Shown: positions 52,842 to 64,000 of the stretch, one piece after another
Numbering within the stretch: the first letter of the stretch is position 1
Layout of the letters: each line of letters opens with the position of its first letter
From: Trametes villosa
Taxonomy: Eukaryota; Basidiomycota; Agaricomycetes; Polyporales; Polyporaceae
Direction: 5' to 3'
Assembly (NCBI GenBank): GCA_002964805.2
Contig: PUDQ02000039.1
Coordinates: forward strand, 87,105-151,104
Length of the DNA: 64,000 nt
Made by a program: the position numbers and the translations under genes
Notes under the pieces: model-generated
The model's input: the letters and a program-made list of their open reading frames with translations, nothing else
What the model was told of the DNA's origin: nothing
Database searches by the model: none

Positions 52842-54112
52842 GCGGAAGCCGCCGGCGCCGTCTCCAGGAAGAGAGCACACAAGGAAGAGAGAGCATCGAG
52901 AGATGAAGAGGCCCAACCGCGGCGATAGCCACGGAGGGGTGGGGACGAGGACGAGGACGAGGATGAGGCGACGGCGGAGGACGAGAGAGAGCGACGCGGG
53001 CGACGCCGCGCGCGGAGCCGAACTCCACGTGGTGGCTGTGCTAGCGGGCGCTCCGGACTTCGCGTTTTCGTCCGCGTCTCTCTCTCGTCCTCCACCGTCT
53101 CCTCATCCTCGTCCCCACGTAGAGGGAACAAACCAAGTATACACTCCATGTTCCTGAAGAGAACATCGCAAAAAGGTACAAAGAATCTTGGCAAATATTC
53201 CTCGCATGTATTCTACGTGTTGTCTCGGCATACACGCCGCTCCCATCTTTTCTACTCTTGCCATATTTCCGCCATATTTTCCCAGGAAACATCTGGCTTT
53301 GTCCCCGGTGTTAGTAGCGGGGCCCGTGGCCCCATCGGCATAGGCTCTCACCTATATTGGTGGATCTAAGAACCTCGGGCTGTCGTGAGCCTATCAGCAA
53401 GGAGGTGATCCCTTCGGCGAAGTACTTTCCCGACCTCCCACAGCTACGGGAAAGCACGAGCTTGCGTGACTACGACGTGCAGATCTTTCTAGGAAGCTGT
53501 CAATGAAAGGGCTGCTAAAAACACAGGGCGCATGTTCTGGCTCGTGCCCTTGTTGCTTTCGTCCCGGCGGCGGTAGTCTCCATCCGGCCCCGCATAGGTT
53601 CACATAGGCTTAATCTCCGTTTGTTGCGTTGCGACATTTGTCATGTGTACGCGGAGGGTGGACGTAACGGGGCCTCCACGCGGCGTACACGGTCGTACAG
53701 ACGCACCCACAAACAACTGCGGTATAGGCTATCGCACAAGGAAGCGCGACAGGGGAGTTCGTCGAATGCGCATAATATTAGGACAAACCGCGCTGTCTAG
53801 ATTACACGAACCCTTCGTCCTCCTTGCGGGATCCGATATCCACCAGCGACCTCACGTACAGAGGGGGTCAACAATCGACCCTCTTCATGGTGGGCTACCT
53901 GCCCTCTTCACGGGCTCGCCTCCACCACTGTTCATTGCCGTGTTTGGCACCTTCGAGATGCTGGATGATATTGGACAAGCATACACCGGCATTTCCACCA
54001 GTTATAAGCTAGTACAGAGCAACGCCATCACAGTTAGTCCGTTGGCACACACCTTGAGGGTCATCGTAGACGTACTGGAGCGTCCGGACACGCCATACAT
54101 CGGAACCCCCAC

Positions 54113-55084
54113 TTAATCAAGCCGCCTGTCATGTGGTTGTACCCGACGCTGACTTGATCTCGGGGGAATTGCGCGCGCAGGCCTGGCAGGGCTCGCTGAA
54201 GCTGTGGCGGAGGCTGGACGTATCCGCACCCACGTCGGAGAGATGAATGCGCCTGACAGCCCCATCAGAACACACCGACTCACAGCAGGCGGGCAACCAT
54301 GGCGCGTCTTGTTCTGCACCAACCCTCCGCTCCCTCCGTGCTTCGCAAAGCTTGCTTTGTGGGGGCCCCTCGTCCCCGGTCCCCCGCCGGCCGAGCTTTC
54401 ATTTGCAGCGTTCATTCTCGGCTGAGGAGCTGATGCGGCTGGTGCAACCTTGGATGGGCCTGCCACCGGCAGGGCTGCAGGCTTCTCCGAGTCGGGAGGC
54501 TGAACCTTAGCGTCGTACGCCCACAGGGGGATCAAGTAGGGGACCGCCGCGTCGTCCTCCACTTCAGTGTCCTCTGACTCGCCCTCCGAGTCCGAGACGA
54601 CCACGATCGGGTTCTCGAGAGACCTACCCACTGGGGCAGGGGCTCTCCTCGAGCTCGACGGTATCGAAACCGACTCGGCGGCGCGCGCAGCTGGGGGTGA
54701 ACGAGGCGTATCAGCAGTTATAGGTAGCAATGGTAAGCCGAGGGCACACACATCTGACCCACCTCTACGATCCCGCTTGATTTGCAGCCGCGTTGACTTC
54801 CGCACCTCCACCAGCGGTTCCTGCGGCTTGGCATAGTGCGCAGAGCCGGCGCCTGTCCTGTAGCTCGACTGAGGAACGTCTTCGACCTCTAGATCACCCT
54901 TCGCGTCCTGGGTGATTGGCTTGTCGCTGGAGTCGAAAATGTAAATGACGTTGAGAGCGCCTCCGTAGGACAGGGAGGGCGCGCGTGATGGCGATGCCGC
55001 GGCCTCCTCTGGCGGCTCGGGCAGGATAAGGTCTTCCTCTGCCTTCTCTTCCGCGCCCTGGACTTCCCGCTCTACGCTTGCCAT
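54113..55084 (-). CDS. Acidic protein with SUMO-interaction-like motifs, left copy
   Basis: 323 residues from ATG 55084 (MASVEREVQGAEEKAEEDLI), identical to the frame 55966-56937. The N-terminus is very acidic. Two hydrophobic cores flanked by acidic residues and serines, ALNVIYIFDSSDK (residues about 43-55) and NPIVVVSDSEGESEDTEVED (about 157-176), fit the SUMO-interacting motif pattern (V/I-V-V-x followed by acidic/Ser residues). The rest is low-complexity (PRSPPAARAAESVSIPSSSR). The last part (KTRHGCPPAVSRCVLMGLSG and on) looks unlike the rest and may be intron or read-through, since GTGAGT occurs near 54292. No enzyme domain was recognised. SUMO binding is inference from motif only. Confidence 0.45.
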   Translation of the reverse strand: MASVEREVQGAEEKAEEDLILPEPPEEAAASPSRAPSLSYGGALNVIYIFDSSDKPITQDAKGDLEVEDVPQSSYRTGAGSAHYAKPQEPLVEVRKSTRLQIKRDRRGGSDVCALGLPLLPITADTPRSPPAARAAESVSIPSSSRRAPAPVGRSLENPIVVVSDSEGESEDTEVEDDAAVPYLIPLWAYDAKVQPPDSEKPAALPVAGPSKVAPAASAPQPRMNAANESSAGGGPGTRGPHKASFAKHGGSGGLVQNKTRHGCPPAVSRCVLMGLSGAFISPTWVRIRPASATASASPARPARAIPPRSSQRRVQPHDRRLD

Positions 55085-55379
55085 GGGCTTGAGTGTGGTA
55101 CGTCTAGCGCTGGATGAGAATGTGTCCGGGCGGCCGCTGGGACGGCGATATCCGAAAGGCTTTCGAATGGGTTGCAGAACACGAAGGGGGTCGCTGCTCT
55201 CGGACTAGAGTGAGCATAGCGGCGAACACGTTGCGCGTGAGGCCTTGAAGCGCAAGGCGTGGGCTTGAAGCTTGAGGCCGCAGCAAGCTATTTTGGGTGT
55301 GTACAAGATCTCGAGATCACAGACGGATGCCCGGCGCGGACGCCGGATGCACCGGCAGTCCGAGTTGGTACGTCCCCTC

Positions 55380-55670
55380 TCAGACTAAGCACACTCAATT
55401 CGACGGCCTGAGCGTCAGCTCGTTGTACTCACTCGAAAGCTTCCGGAGGCCTTCTATGGACTCGGTTCTGTTGGAAACATATACAGATAGATTGAATACA
55501 TGTCTCTGCATTGAACAATTTCATGGGCATGGCATAGTCGAAACCAACGGAGTGTGCCAGTGAAAGCCCGGTGCTCAGGCCGGAGGCCGTCTCGGCGGCA
55601 TTTCCGGGCGGGAGGGCGGGTCTCCCGGCGTTGCTGACGCAAGCTCTGCAGAGCTTGACATCACCGCTTG
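55380..55670. other. Palindrome spacer
   Basis: 291 bp of unique sequence between the arms. An 88-aa frame (55297-55563, plus) has no known domain. Since both gene copies point outward, this spacer with the inner arm ends would be their shared upstream region. Confidence 0.7.
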
Positions 55671-55965
55671 GAGGGGACGTACCAACTCGGACTGCCGGTG
55701 CATCCGGCGTCCGCGCCGGGCATCCGTCTGTGATCTCGAGATCTTGTACACACCCAAAATAGCTTGCTGCGGCCTCAAGCTTCAAGCCCACGCCTTGCGC
55801 TTCAAGGCCTCACGCGCAACGTGTTCGCCGCTATGCTCACTCTAGTCCGAGAGCAGCGACCCCCTTCGTGTTCTGCAACCCATTCGAAAGCCTTTCGGAT
55901 ATCGCCGTCCCAGCGGCCGCCCGGACACATTCTCATCCAGCGCTAGACGTACCACACTCAAGCCC

Positions 55966-56937
55966 ATGGCAAGCGTAGAGCGGGAAGTCCAGGGCGCGGA
56001 AGAGAAGGCAGAGGAAGACCTTATCCTGCCCGAGCCGCCAGAGGAGGCCGCGGCATCGCCATCACGCGCGCCCTCCCTGTCCTACGGAGGCGCTCTCAAC
56101 GTCATTTACATTTTCGACTCCAGCGACAAGCCAATCACCCAGGACGCGAAGGGTGATCTAGAGGTCGAAGACGTTCCTCAGTCGAGCTACAGGACAGGCG
56201 CCGGCTCTGCGCACTATGCCAAGCCGCAGGAACCGCTGGTGGAGGTGCGGAAGTCAACGCGGCTGCAAATCAAGCGGGATCGTAGAGGTGGGTCAGATGT
56301 GTGTGCCCTCGGCTTACCATTGCTACCTATAACTGCTGATACGCCTCGTTCACCCCCAGCTGCGCGCGCCGCCGAGTCGGTTTCGATACCGTCGAGCTCG
56401 AGGAGAGCCCCTGCCCCAGTGGGTAGGTCTCTCGAGAACCCGATCGTGGTCGTCTCGGACTCGGAGGGCGAGTCAGAGGACACTGAAGTGGAGGACGACG
56501 CGGCGGTCCCCTACTTGATCCCCCTGTGGGCGTACGACGCTAAGGTTCAGCCTCCCGACTCGGAGAAGCCTGCAGCCCTGCCGGTGGCAGGCCCATCCAA
56601 GGTTGCACCAGCCGCATCAGCTCCTCAGCCGAGAATGAACGCTGCAAATGAAAGCTCGGCCGGCGGGGGACCGGGGACGAGGGGCCCCCACAAAGCAAGC
56701 TTTGCGAAGCACGGAGGGAGCGGAGGGTTGGTGCAGAACAAGACGCGCCATGGTTGCCCGCCTGCTGTGAGTCGGTGTGTTCTGATGGGGCTGTCAGGCG
56801 CATTCATCTCTCCGACGTGGGTGCGGATACGTCCAGCCTCCGCCACAGCTTCAGCGAGCCCTGCCAGGCCTGCGCGCGCAATTCCCCCGAGATCAAGTCA
56901 GCGTCGGGTACAACCACATGACAGGCGGCTTGATTAA
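55966..56937 (+). CDS. Acidic protein with SUMO-interaction-like motifs, right copy
   Basis: Identical in all 323 residues to the frame 54113-55084, on the other strand, so the two copies are transcribed away from each other. Start ATG 55966 follows AAGCCC. The ORF ends at TGA or TAA near 56937, and the opposite 157-aa frame (56934-57407, minus) overlaps it by 4 bases. Features are as for the left copy. If the palindrome is an assembly error, this copy does not exist. Confidence 0.45.
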   Translation: MASVEREVQGAEEKAEEDLILPEPPEEAAASPSRAPSLSYGGALNVIYIFDSSDKPITQDAKGDLEVEDVPQSSYRTGAGSAHYAKPQEPLVEVRKSTRLQIKRDRRGGSDVCALGLPLLPITADTPRSPPAARAAESVSIPSSSRRAPAPVGRSLENPIVVVSDSEGESEDTEVEDDAAVPYLIPLWAYDAKVQPPDSEKPAALPVAGPSKVAPAASAPQPRMNAANESSAGGGPGTRGPHKASFAKHGGSGGLVQNKTRHGCPPAVSRCVLMGLSGAFISPTWVRIRPASATASASPARPARAIPPRSSQRRVQPHDRRLD

Positions 56938-58208
56938 GTGGGGGTTCCGATGTATGGCGTGTCCGGACGCTCCAGTACGTCTACGATGACCCTCAAGGTG
57001 TGTGCCAACGGACTAACTGTGATGGCGTTGCTCTGTACTAGCTTATAACTGGTGGAAATGCCGGTGTATGCTTGTCCAATATCATCCAGCATCTCGAAGG
57101 TGCCAAACACGGCAATGAACAGTGGTGGAGGCGAGCCCGTGAAGAGGGCAGGTAGCCCACCATGAAGAGGGTCGATTGTTGACCCCCTCTGTACGTGAGG
57201 TCGCTGGTGGATATCGGATCCCGCAAGGAGGACGAAGGGTTCGTGTAATCTAGACAGCGCGGTTTGTCCTAATATTATGCGCATTCGACGAACTCCCCTG
57301 TCGCGCTTCCTTGTGCGATAGCCTATACCGCAGTTGTTTGTGGGTGCGTCTGTACGACCGTGTACGCCGCGTGGAGGCCCCGTTACGTCCACCCTCCGCG
57401 TACACATGACAAATGTCGCAACGCAACAAACGGAGATTAAGCCTATGTGAACCTATGCGGGGCCGGATGGAGACTACCGCCGCCGGGACGAAAGCAACAA
57501 GGGCACGAGCCAGAACATGCGCCCTGTGTTTTTAGCAGCCCTTTCATTGACAGCTTCCTAGAAAGATCTGCACGTCGTAGTCACGCAAGCTCGTGCTTTC
57601 CCGTAGCTGTGGGAGGTCGGGAAAGTACTTCGCCGAAGGGATCACCTCCTTGCTGATAGGCTCACGACAGCCCGAGGTTCTTAGATCCACCAATATAGGT
57701 GAGAGCCTATGCCGATGGGGCCACGGGCCCCGCTACTAACACCGGGGACAAAGCCAGATGTTTCCTGGGAAAATATGGCGGAAATATGGCAAGAGTAGAA
57801 AAGATGGGAGCGGCGTGTATGCCGAGACAACACGTAGAATACATGCGAGGAATATTTGCCAAGATTCTTTGTACCTTTTTGCGATGTTCTCTTCAGGAAC
57901 ATGGAGTGTATACTTGGTTTGTTCCCTCTACGTGGGGACGAGGATGAGGAGACGGTGGAGGACGAGAGAGAGACGCGGACGAAAACGCGAAGTCCGGAGC
58001 GCCCGCTAGCACAGCCACCACGTGGAGTTCGGCTCCGCGCGCGGCGTCGCCCGCGTCGCTCTCTCTCGTCCTCCGCCGTCGCCTCATCCTCGTCCTCGTC
58101 CTCGTCCCCACCCCTCCGTGGCTATCGCCGCGGTTGGGCCTCTTCATCTCTCGATGCTCTCTCTTCCTTGTGTGCTCTCTTCCTGGAGACGGCGCCGGCG
58201 GCTTCCGC

Positions 58209-58494
58209 ACACCAGCCATCGCGCCGTGGACGGCCTGTCCGACTCGCTCAAGCCCCGCGCGCGAAGACCTCCTGCGCACGAATCCGCCTCCCTGGCCCCA
58301 TCCGAGCTCCTCCGCCGCTTGTCTGGTGTTGTATCACCCGGCAGGCGTGCGCAGGAGCTGCTCATCACCAGCCATCGCGTCGTGGACGGCCTGTCCGACT
58401 CGCTCAAGCCCTCCTCCGCGCGGCCTCTGCCTCCCAGGACCCATCCGAGCTCCTCCGCCGCTTGTCTGGTGTTGTATCACCCGGCAGGCGTGCG
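58209..58494. repeat. 143-bp tandem duplication in right arm
   Basis: Mirror image of 52556-52841, in the reverse orientation. Confidence 0.8.
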
Positions 58495-59007
58495 CACGGG
58501 CGCACGCCAGTACCTCCCGTGTATGCTGCTTTGACCCTTACTCGGTGTGTTTCCATCTCCCGCGCATGCCTCTTTTCTGACCGCGCTGACGCCCTTGCAG
58601 CGCCCCCTCTCCTCCACCGGCGCGCACACGCGGGCAGGCGGAGGCGTATGCTCGTGCAAGCGTGCAAGCATGCCTCCCGGCGGCAGCGATGGCGCGCCGA
58701 CACCTCCGACTGCCGCTTCCAGGCGGTCAAACCGCATGCTTGCGTGCGCCCGCCCCACCGCCACCTCCCATCCTCCCCGGGAGGGGACCCAGGTGAGCGA
58801 CATAGTCCTTCCCCGCGTCCCCCGCCCTCTTCTCTGCAGACGGCGACTGCCGGTCCACATCGCCGTGACGGCCTGTCCGATCGACCCAGCTCCTAGAGAC
58901 GTCGGCGGGCAACGCTCGAGCGATGGCTGACCCCCAGTCGTCGCTGCAGGCTCCCTCGGCTCTCACTGCTTGGATGACAGACAGCCGGCCGCCGCTGGTA
59001 ACCGGTC

Positions 59008-60835
59008 GAACCGCCTCCCGGCGCGCCCCGCCCCCCTGCAACCCACGATCACCGCTTGCGGGGAGGCGGAGTCTTCCTCAGGCGACCGCCCGCCCCGCTG
59101 CGACCTCCTGGAACACAACGACACACACGTCGGATGAGGAGGCTTGGGTCGCTTTGCTCTCGGTCCGTCCTGCGCTGGCGGAGAAACCGCTGAAGTGCGG
59201 GGACCACGGGCGACACCTCCAGTCCTGGTTAACCGCGTCACTCGTTTCTGTCGCATGCCGCTGGGGCCAGCTGCGGCGTGTGCATGCGCGCCCAGGTAAG
59301 CAGCCATCCTCTTTGCGTCGCATCGTGTTGCACCCCAGCCTCGTCTCTGCCTCCTGGCTAGTCGGCGACCCGATCGAGCTGTTGCGACACTCCCCGGCGG
59401 CGGATCATGATCGGTGCCCATATCTTCCGGGAAAGGGGGGTAGCATCATTTCATAACACTTGGTGATATTTTTCGGGTGTGTCGCACCGTAACATCACTG
59501 TATGCAGTGTGTTATGGCGCGGAAACGCCTCCTGCATCAGTACGTATGCTCGTCAGGCATCGGTGACTACTCCCTTGGTACCGATTGAGCAATAAACAAT
59601 AGATGGTCTGGATCATCCCATCCTCATCTCATGCCAGACATGGTCGTCTGAACCTCACACTTCTGCACGCTTGGGGATAGCTTCAGCAAAGTATTTTCTT
59701 AAACCCCTGGGGTTCTTATGGGAATCCCGCCGTGAATGGCCGCTACGCGCTGGCGGCCTGAGATGAGCGTTTCGGCGCTTAACACCCCTCCGCGAGAGGG
59801 GTGGGGGCAACGTGATGGATGCGGACGCTGCAAGGGTGCTCCTCATGATTGCCGTGCTACGTGGTATAGCGGTTGAATCGCGCTGCCATTGCACTGCGAG
59901 TGTCGCTTAACATGTTAACTCGACACAGGCCTCAATAGCACTCGGATTCCCGCCTCAGGCGCCCATTTCATCGGGCTGATGCCTACCTGCGTCGCGAACC
60001 CCCTGCTTGCGCCGCGCTAAGCCGCTCACGAGGCAAAGTAGATTTCCGAGCGCCGCGCGAGCGACTTTCCGTAGGACGAGACGTTCGCGCACCACCTGGG
60101 TCCTGTCCATCAGCACTTGCTGCCGCTTTTCTTCGCGAGCATAGGCTTCGCCATCATGGGGCCCCTCATCCCCGCAACACCGTGCTGAACTCGCCAGCCG
60201 GTTCTCGATCTCTGGCGTCTAGCAATGATCCAGCGCAGCATCATGTATTCGGCGCCGACGTGCGATGCGAAACTGCGATCGGCGTGCCCATCCTGCTCTA
60301 CAGTCCGTACCTGGACTACTCTCCATCCGTATCCGCTTCTATCAGGCGGCGTGCCGCGTCGCTGCTCTCGCGCAAATTGTAGTGCGGAGAACGCTACAGG
60401 AGATACGGAGCGTTTACCGCGCTTTACTGAGCTTATCGCACGAGAGCTGAGAATTCACGATGAGGTCGCGGCGCACAGAGGTCTCTCCCCCAATCCAGTG
60501 GCCAATCCCTCGGCTGCCACCACCACAAACGAGAAGATGCCTCTCGTCCCGCGCGGGGCGAGATGGGTCTGCTGTTTGGCCGGCGAGCGTGGGTTAAGTC
60601 CAAGGGCGCGCCGAGCAGCACACCGCCCGGAGTGTTGATCGCGGAGTCGTTGCTGTTGTACGCTTACGCGATTCTGTTATGCCCACTCGCGTGCCTCGTC
60701 GCGCCGGGACACGTTGTGCGACAGCGGGAGCCATAGCTGAGCTCGGGTTCCAGGCGTAGGTGTTGCTTGAGCCGTGCGAAGGTTCTGTGGCTGAGATTGT
60801 ATAAACAGAAGGCGGGAGGGATCGTACAAATCCCG
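59008..60835. other. Non-coding region
   Basis: The 177-aa frame 58923-59456 crosses the palindrome edge and changes reading character there, so it is not counted. No other gene could be supported. Confidence 0.3.
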
Positions 60836-60839
60836 AACC

Positions 60840-60890
60840 TCGTGTGTGTGCGTGCGTGCGTGCGTGCGTGCGTGTGTGTGCGCGCGCGCA
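60840..60890. repeat. GTGC/GT microsatellite
   Basis: CGTGTGTGTGCGTGCGTGCG, continuing with further GTGC units and ending in GTGTGTGTGCGCGCGCGC. Confidence 0.9.
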
Positions 60891-62714
60891 GATCGGAGCA
60901 TCCTCAAGCCCAAGCATTGCTAAGTTAATGTTCAAGGAATCAGCTCAGCAGCGCACTCAGTTGATGCCTCGGTGTATGGCGTTCTTCGGCGGCGTTGCAA
61001 AACGCAAGACGTAAGTGCGACGGCTGATCCGACCGCACGCTGAGTAGCACGCAGCCTCGGCTTCATCGCTCCAGCTCATCTTCACATTCTCCGCCCGCTT
61101 TGCCAATACTCCGAATTCACCGGTCATTCTGCGTCTTTCTTATCTTTTTCCTCGACACTTCTGCGTCCAGGCGCGAGCACAAGGCAACACCGTCTCTGTT
61201 ACCCATCACGGCTGCTCGCGTGCTCCCTTTGTCAGACGCTCTTCCGTCGTATGTTTCTCTCTTGACAGGCACTGCTTTTTTCACCTCGCTGACCGCCCGG
61301 CAGGCAGCGGGCTCGCGCAGCGGGATGGCCCGACACCGGCTTCTCACTATCGCAATTAGATGCCGGGCGTACAGATCCGGATCATCCTCAGCTACGGTGC
61401 ATACGCTGGCATCGTCAGGTTGCGTTCCCCCTCCGGGCTCTCGCGGTCTGATTCCGCAGATTGATATTTCTACAAACACCGTGCACTGACCCACAGACAC
61501 AATGTCTGCGACCACATTGCCGCCTACCCACATAAGGTGCATGCTCGGCTAGACTCCCCTTCCAGCACACCACCTGCGGTCGTACACCACGAGCGCGGAC
61601 TCTTCCTCTTCGTATACCGCATCTTTGGATCGCCGGCGCCGAGGGCGACATGTCCTCTGACAAGTCATTGTGGCCCACAGTCGCACGGGCAGATGGCAAC
61701 GGCGCCGCACCCGCGCACATTTCCTATCGATCGCGGAGCGAGTCATATGGCAACGACACGCCCCGGCGGACTGAGTCGCTCCTACAGCTCCGGCCGCCCA
61801 ACTTCTGAACTTCACAGTCAGGATCGGTTCCCCCCAGCTCCGTGCTGCTTCCGATGAAGGGCGCGGAGACTTTGTTTGGTGACCCAGAACGTGAAATCGT
61901 TGCTTTTGGCCACGTGCGGCTCGACGCTACCATGTCGCTGCCCTCGGTACACACTGGAGGCGTAGTCGCGCGGGTGAGGCGGCGAAAACGGGGTCGAGGT
62001 GATGGCAAAGTTCAGCGTGTCGTGCCCGGAGCCGCAATCAAGGGTCTCAGGTGGCAGGCTAAACGACAATTATATGTGGTGTTAAATCGATCTGCGGCTC
62101 AACGGAGCAGGCACAGGCACCAGTACTCATTGGGCGGGCACTGTGTTCGTCGCTCAAACAAGGCAAGTACGAAGATGATACACTTGGCAAGCGGACATTG
62201 TGCATAGCAGCGCGGTGTGCAGACGTCTTGAATACTGGATCCGGAGTTCAGGGAGCCCTTCGAACTTCGTCCAAGTAGATTGCCCGTTCTGGCGCGCCCC
62301 GTCGAGTTACGCGTCTCCGTCGCCGCGGGGACGGTCACGCACCCTCACTTTTACGCCCTCTACCCACACGCACACGCATAGCTTTCCTCTCAACGATCGC
62401 CTCGATGACGTTACCTCCCGCACGTTGATCACGCTCGTAGCTCTCGGCGTCGAGAGCATGTGGTGTTTGCTCGCCCGCATCGACGCCGACGCATCCCGGG
62501 AGCTCGACGAGCGCAACACGAACGTCTTCAACGGCTCGCCCAGCGGCGGGGCTGAAGTGGATGTAGGTCTACCTCGGGCTCGCACTCGGCAGGTGTGGCG
62601 AGCGCAGTGATCAACACATCAGCGGCACACGGAATCATGGTCAATAAAGGAGAGCTAAGGAACTGATACAGCATGTAGTGATAAAACGGGCTGTCCACAA
62701 GGTGCAGAAATGGG
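60891..62714. other. Region with unassigned open frames
   Basis: Frames of 141 aa (61117-61542, minus), 121 aa (61842-62207, plus) and 136 aa (62200-62610, plus) are open but show no known domain, and no splice model was convincing. They are not annotated as genes. Confidence 0.25.
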
Positions 62715-64000
62715 CTACTGCTGACGGCGTCGAATACGAGTAGGAGCATCAGACAACTCGTCGTCGTCGAGCCTATGCTTGGAGCTTGAGGAAGCGACTG
62801 TGAGGGCGTTGGAGGTGTGAAGGGAGAGTGTTGGGAAGTTGCCGCTATCGCGAAGCCCTCGCGCCACTTCGAATCCAAATATCACGGTCGTAATCTTCAA
62901 GGCACCTCCGTCTCTGGCTGCGAGTCCATCCTGGAGAGTGTTTCCCCACTTCTGGAGCATAGCAGTGCTGCAGATCCGAAAATCGTCGAAATACCGCGGA
63001 GACTTGAACAGGCGCTTGTTACAGCCGTAGGCGACGCCGAGGCGGATGAGGTTGACTACGGTGAGGCCCTTGTGCGCTGTAACGAGAGTATAAGATGAGA
63101 CGAAGAAAGCGATTGATTCCAAGGCAAAGACATACAGTGCTTCCCGTTCCACCCACCGTCAGGCGTCTGTCGTGTTTGAAGAGCGATGCGCAGCGGAGAC
63201 TCCTCGTCGATCCACGCTAGAAGGAAGATCACCGCTTGGGTGAAGTATAACTCTTTGTCGGTGACCCCCTTATTGGCAAGCAGGCTCCAAGGTATTTGAC
63301 GAACAGCGGAGATGCATGATTCGGGTTGGCCGAACTTCTGCTTGGCTATGTCTTGCTGTATTCTCTCGTCAACAGAGGGAAAGGAGACGTTGGGCAGAAC
63401 CTTGACTAGCAGGATGGCCAAAGTGAGCGCAAGTCGGCATGTCCAGTGAGACAGCTTCTTGGAAAGACGACCATTGGCCCAGAGATAAATGTCTCGGGTC
63501 ATCCCTTTCGTGAAGGTGAGGGCTCTCTCGTAAGACCACTCGGAGGGGAGAACATGGCGGGTGGAATACTTGTGAAGGTCTTCGATAGGACAGCCGAGAG
63601 CTGACCAAGAGCCACGAACGTCAGCCTCCTCTAACTTGCGTGAAGCTGCACTGAGCTCGAGCGCCACACGCTGCGAGGGCGTCCGCCCTAGGGAGGGATC
63701 GAGGGGGCCAGAGTCGGGAGCTGAGCCGAGCATGGTCCACGCATGGAGGGAAGGCTGGTGAGAGGGAGATCCTCTTCCGGAGAGATTGGGTGCGGCATCG
63801 GGGACAAAGTGGATCTTATTCGCGATCATGGACGAGACGATAGCCTTTTTCAGAAGAAACGTCCGACTGGCCTGTGAGGAATGGCAGAGGAGCCGATCCA
63901 CCTCCCCGATGACCACGCGCAGCACGACACCCGCGGAGCCTGTCTTGAAGAAAGGTGTGCGTTGAGACTGTGCGTTGGAGACTGCCCAGGAGTGCATGCG
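62715..64000 (-). CDS. Hypothetical protein, 5' end beyond window
   Basis: Minus-strand exon 63157 to beyond 64000 and exon 62715-63076 are joined by an 80-nt intron (63077-63156, GTGGGT..GTTACAG). The join is in frame and reads LQTRQTPDAHKGLTVVNLIR. At least 430 residues lie in the window. Visible segments are CPIEDLHKYSTRHVLPSEWS, LYLWANGRL-like DIYLWANGRLSKKLSHWTCR, a hydrophobic stretch LALTLAILLVKVLP (one possible membrane segment), FFLLAW-like AVIFLLAWIDEESPLR, and a C-terminus ending RLDDDELSDAPTRIRRRQQ. I do not recognise the family. If the intron is not used, a second hydrophobic stretch (LYVFALESIAFFVSSYTLVT) would be coding, but only with a frameshift. The first ATG in the window (63997) need not be the start. 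Confidence 0.5.

Larger units (their letters stand above)
52043..55379 (+). repeat. Left arm of 3.3-kb palindrome
   Basis: The 3,337-bp segment is the reverse complement of 55671-59007. Every position p pairs with 111050-p. All open frames of one arm reappear unchanged on the opposite strand of the other, and the stretches I compared by eye (outer 50 bp and inner 300 bp) have no mismatch. At the outer edge the match ends within GACCGG/CCGGTC. At the inner edge it ends at CGTCCCCTC. The arm holds the 323-aa gene, a 157-aa frame (53643-54116, plus) that overlaps its stop by 4 bases, and a 143-bp tandem repeat. Confidence 0.9.
55671..59007 (-). repeat. Right arm of 3.3-kb palindrome
   Basis: Reverse complement of 52043-55379. 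After 59007 the two sides diverge (left flank reads TTGACCGG inward, right flank ..CCGGTCGAACC), so the outer boundary is sharp. Confidence 0.9.

Noticed and set aside
52154..53194. 346-aa Pro/Arg/Ser-rich frame in the palindrome arm (also 57856-58896)
   Set aside because: Its composition and the repeated segments show it is a product of the tandem repeat and GC bias.
53643..54116. 157-aa frame in each palindrome arm
   Set aside because: It is open with an ATG, but has no recognisable domain and overlaps the stop of the better-supported 323-aa gene. It is only mentioned with the arms.
63056..63152. Frameshift in the 63-kb gene
   Set aside because: An 80-nt intron with GTGGGT and GTTACAG joins the two frames exactly, so no frameshift needs to be assumed.

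Overview
The window looks like nuclear DNA of an agaricomycete (mushroom-forming, polypore-like) basidiomycete. The evidence is GC-rich coding sequence, many short introns (about 46-103 nt) with GT..AG ends and CTRAY-like branch sites, F-box-like and HET-domain genes, a Ste6-type ABC transporter relic, DUF6533-like fragments, a split histone H2A.Z gene, and fungal-type Ty3/gypsy, Helitron, LINE and MITE elements. Most of it is accessory DNA dominated by mobile elements and broken genes.

Layout. 0-5.7 kb: an intact spliced F-box-like gene, a small inverted-repeat element, a damaged HET-domain gene, and one half of a 2H-phosphoesterase (AKAP7/ASCC1-like) gene. 5.75-13.22 kb: a complete Ty3/gypsy retrotransposon with identical 271-bp LTRs, gag, pol, a textbook -1 frameshift site and an extra ORF in the env position. 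It sits inside the 2H-phosphoesterase gene, whose other half follows at 13.2-13.5 kb. 13.8-20.1 kb: a cluster of small spliced genes. Three belong to one family I do not recognise (two with matching intron positions and near-equal length), two are F-box-like proteins sharing a C-terminal AYPALT motif, and one is a small hypothetical. 20.1-23.4 kb: a Helitron Rep ORF without its helicase. 24-25.6 kb: a second, more decayed HET pseudogene. 25.9-27 kb: a GGCGGGA minisatellite and two MITEs.

27-35 kb: a small two-exon gene, a wrecked Ste6-like transporter, two more MITEs and a degenerate gene with a proline tract. 35-40 kb: mostly non-coding with gene fragments. 40.2-40.9 kb: histone H2A.Z in four exons, the clearest housekeeping gene here. 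43.1-44.8 kb: an intact three-exon hypothetical gene. 46.1-49.7 kb: a dead, 5'-truncated LINE. 52.04-59.01 kb: a giant palindrome with two 3,337-bp arms around a 291-bp spacer. The arms show no differences where I compared them, and each carries a copy of a gene for an acidic protein with SUMO-interaction-like motifs. The window ends inside a minus-strand gene (62.7 kb to beyond the edge).

The parts do not form one pathway. The window records repeated insertion and duplication in a gene-poor region, with a few working genes (H2A.Z, F-box-like genes, the novel family, the 43-kb gene) between relics. The items most worth follow-up are the palindrome, the novel paralogue cluster and the frameshift signal of the young retrotransposon. 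All gene models were derived by eye. No search or alignment program was run.
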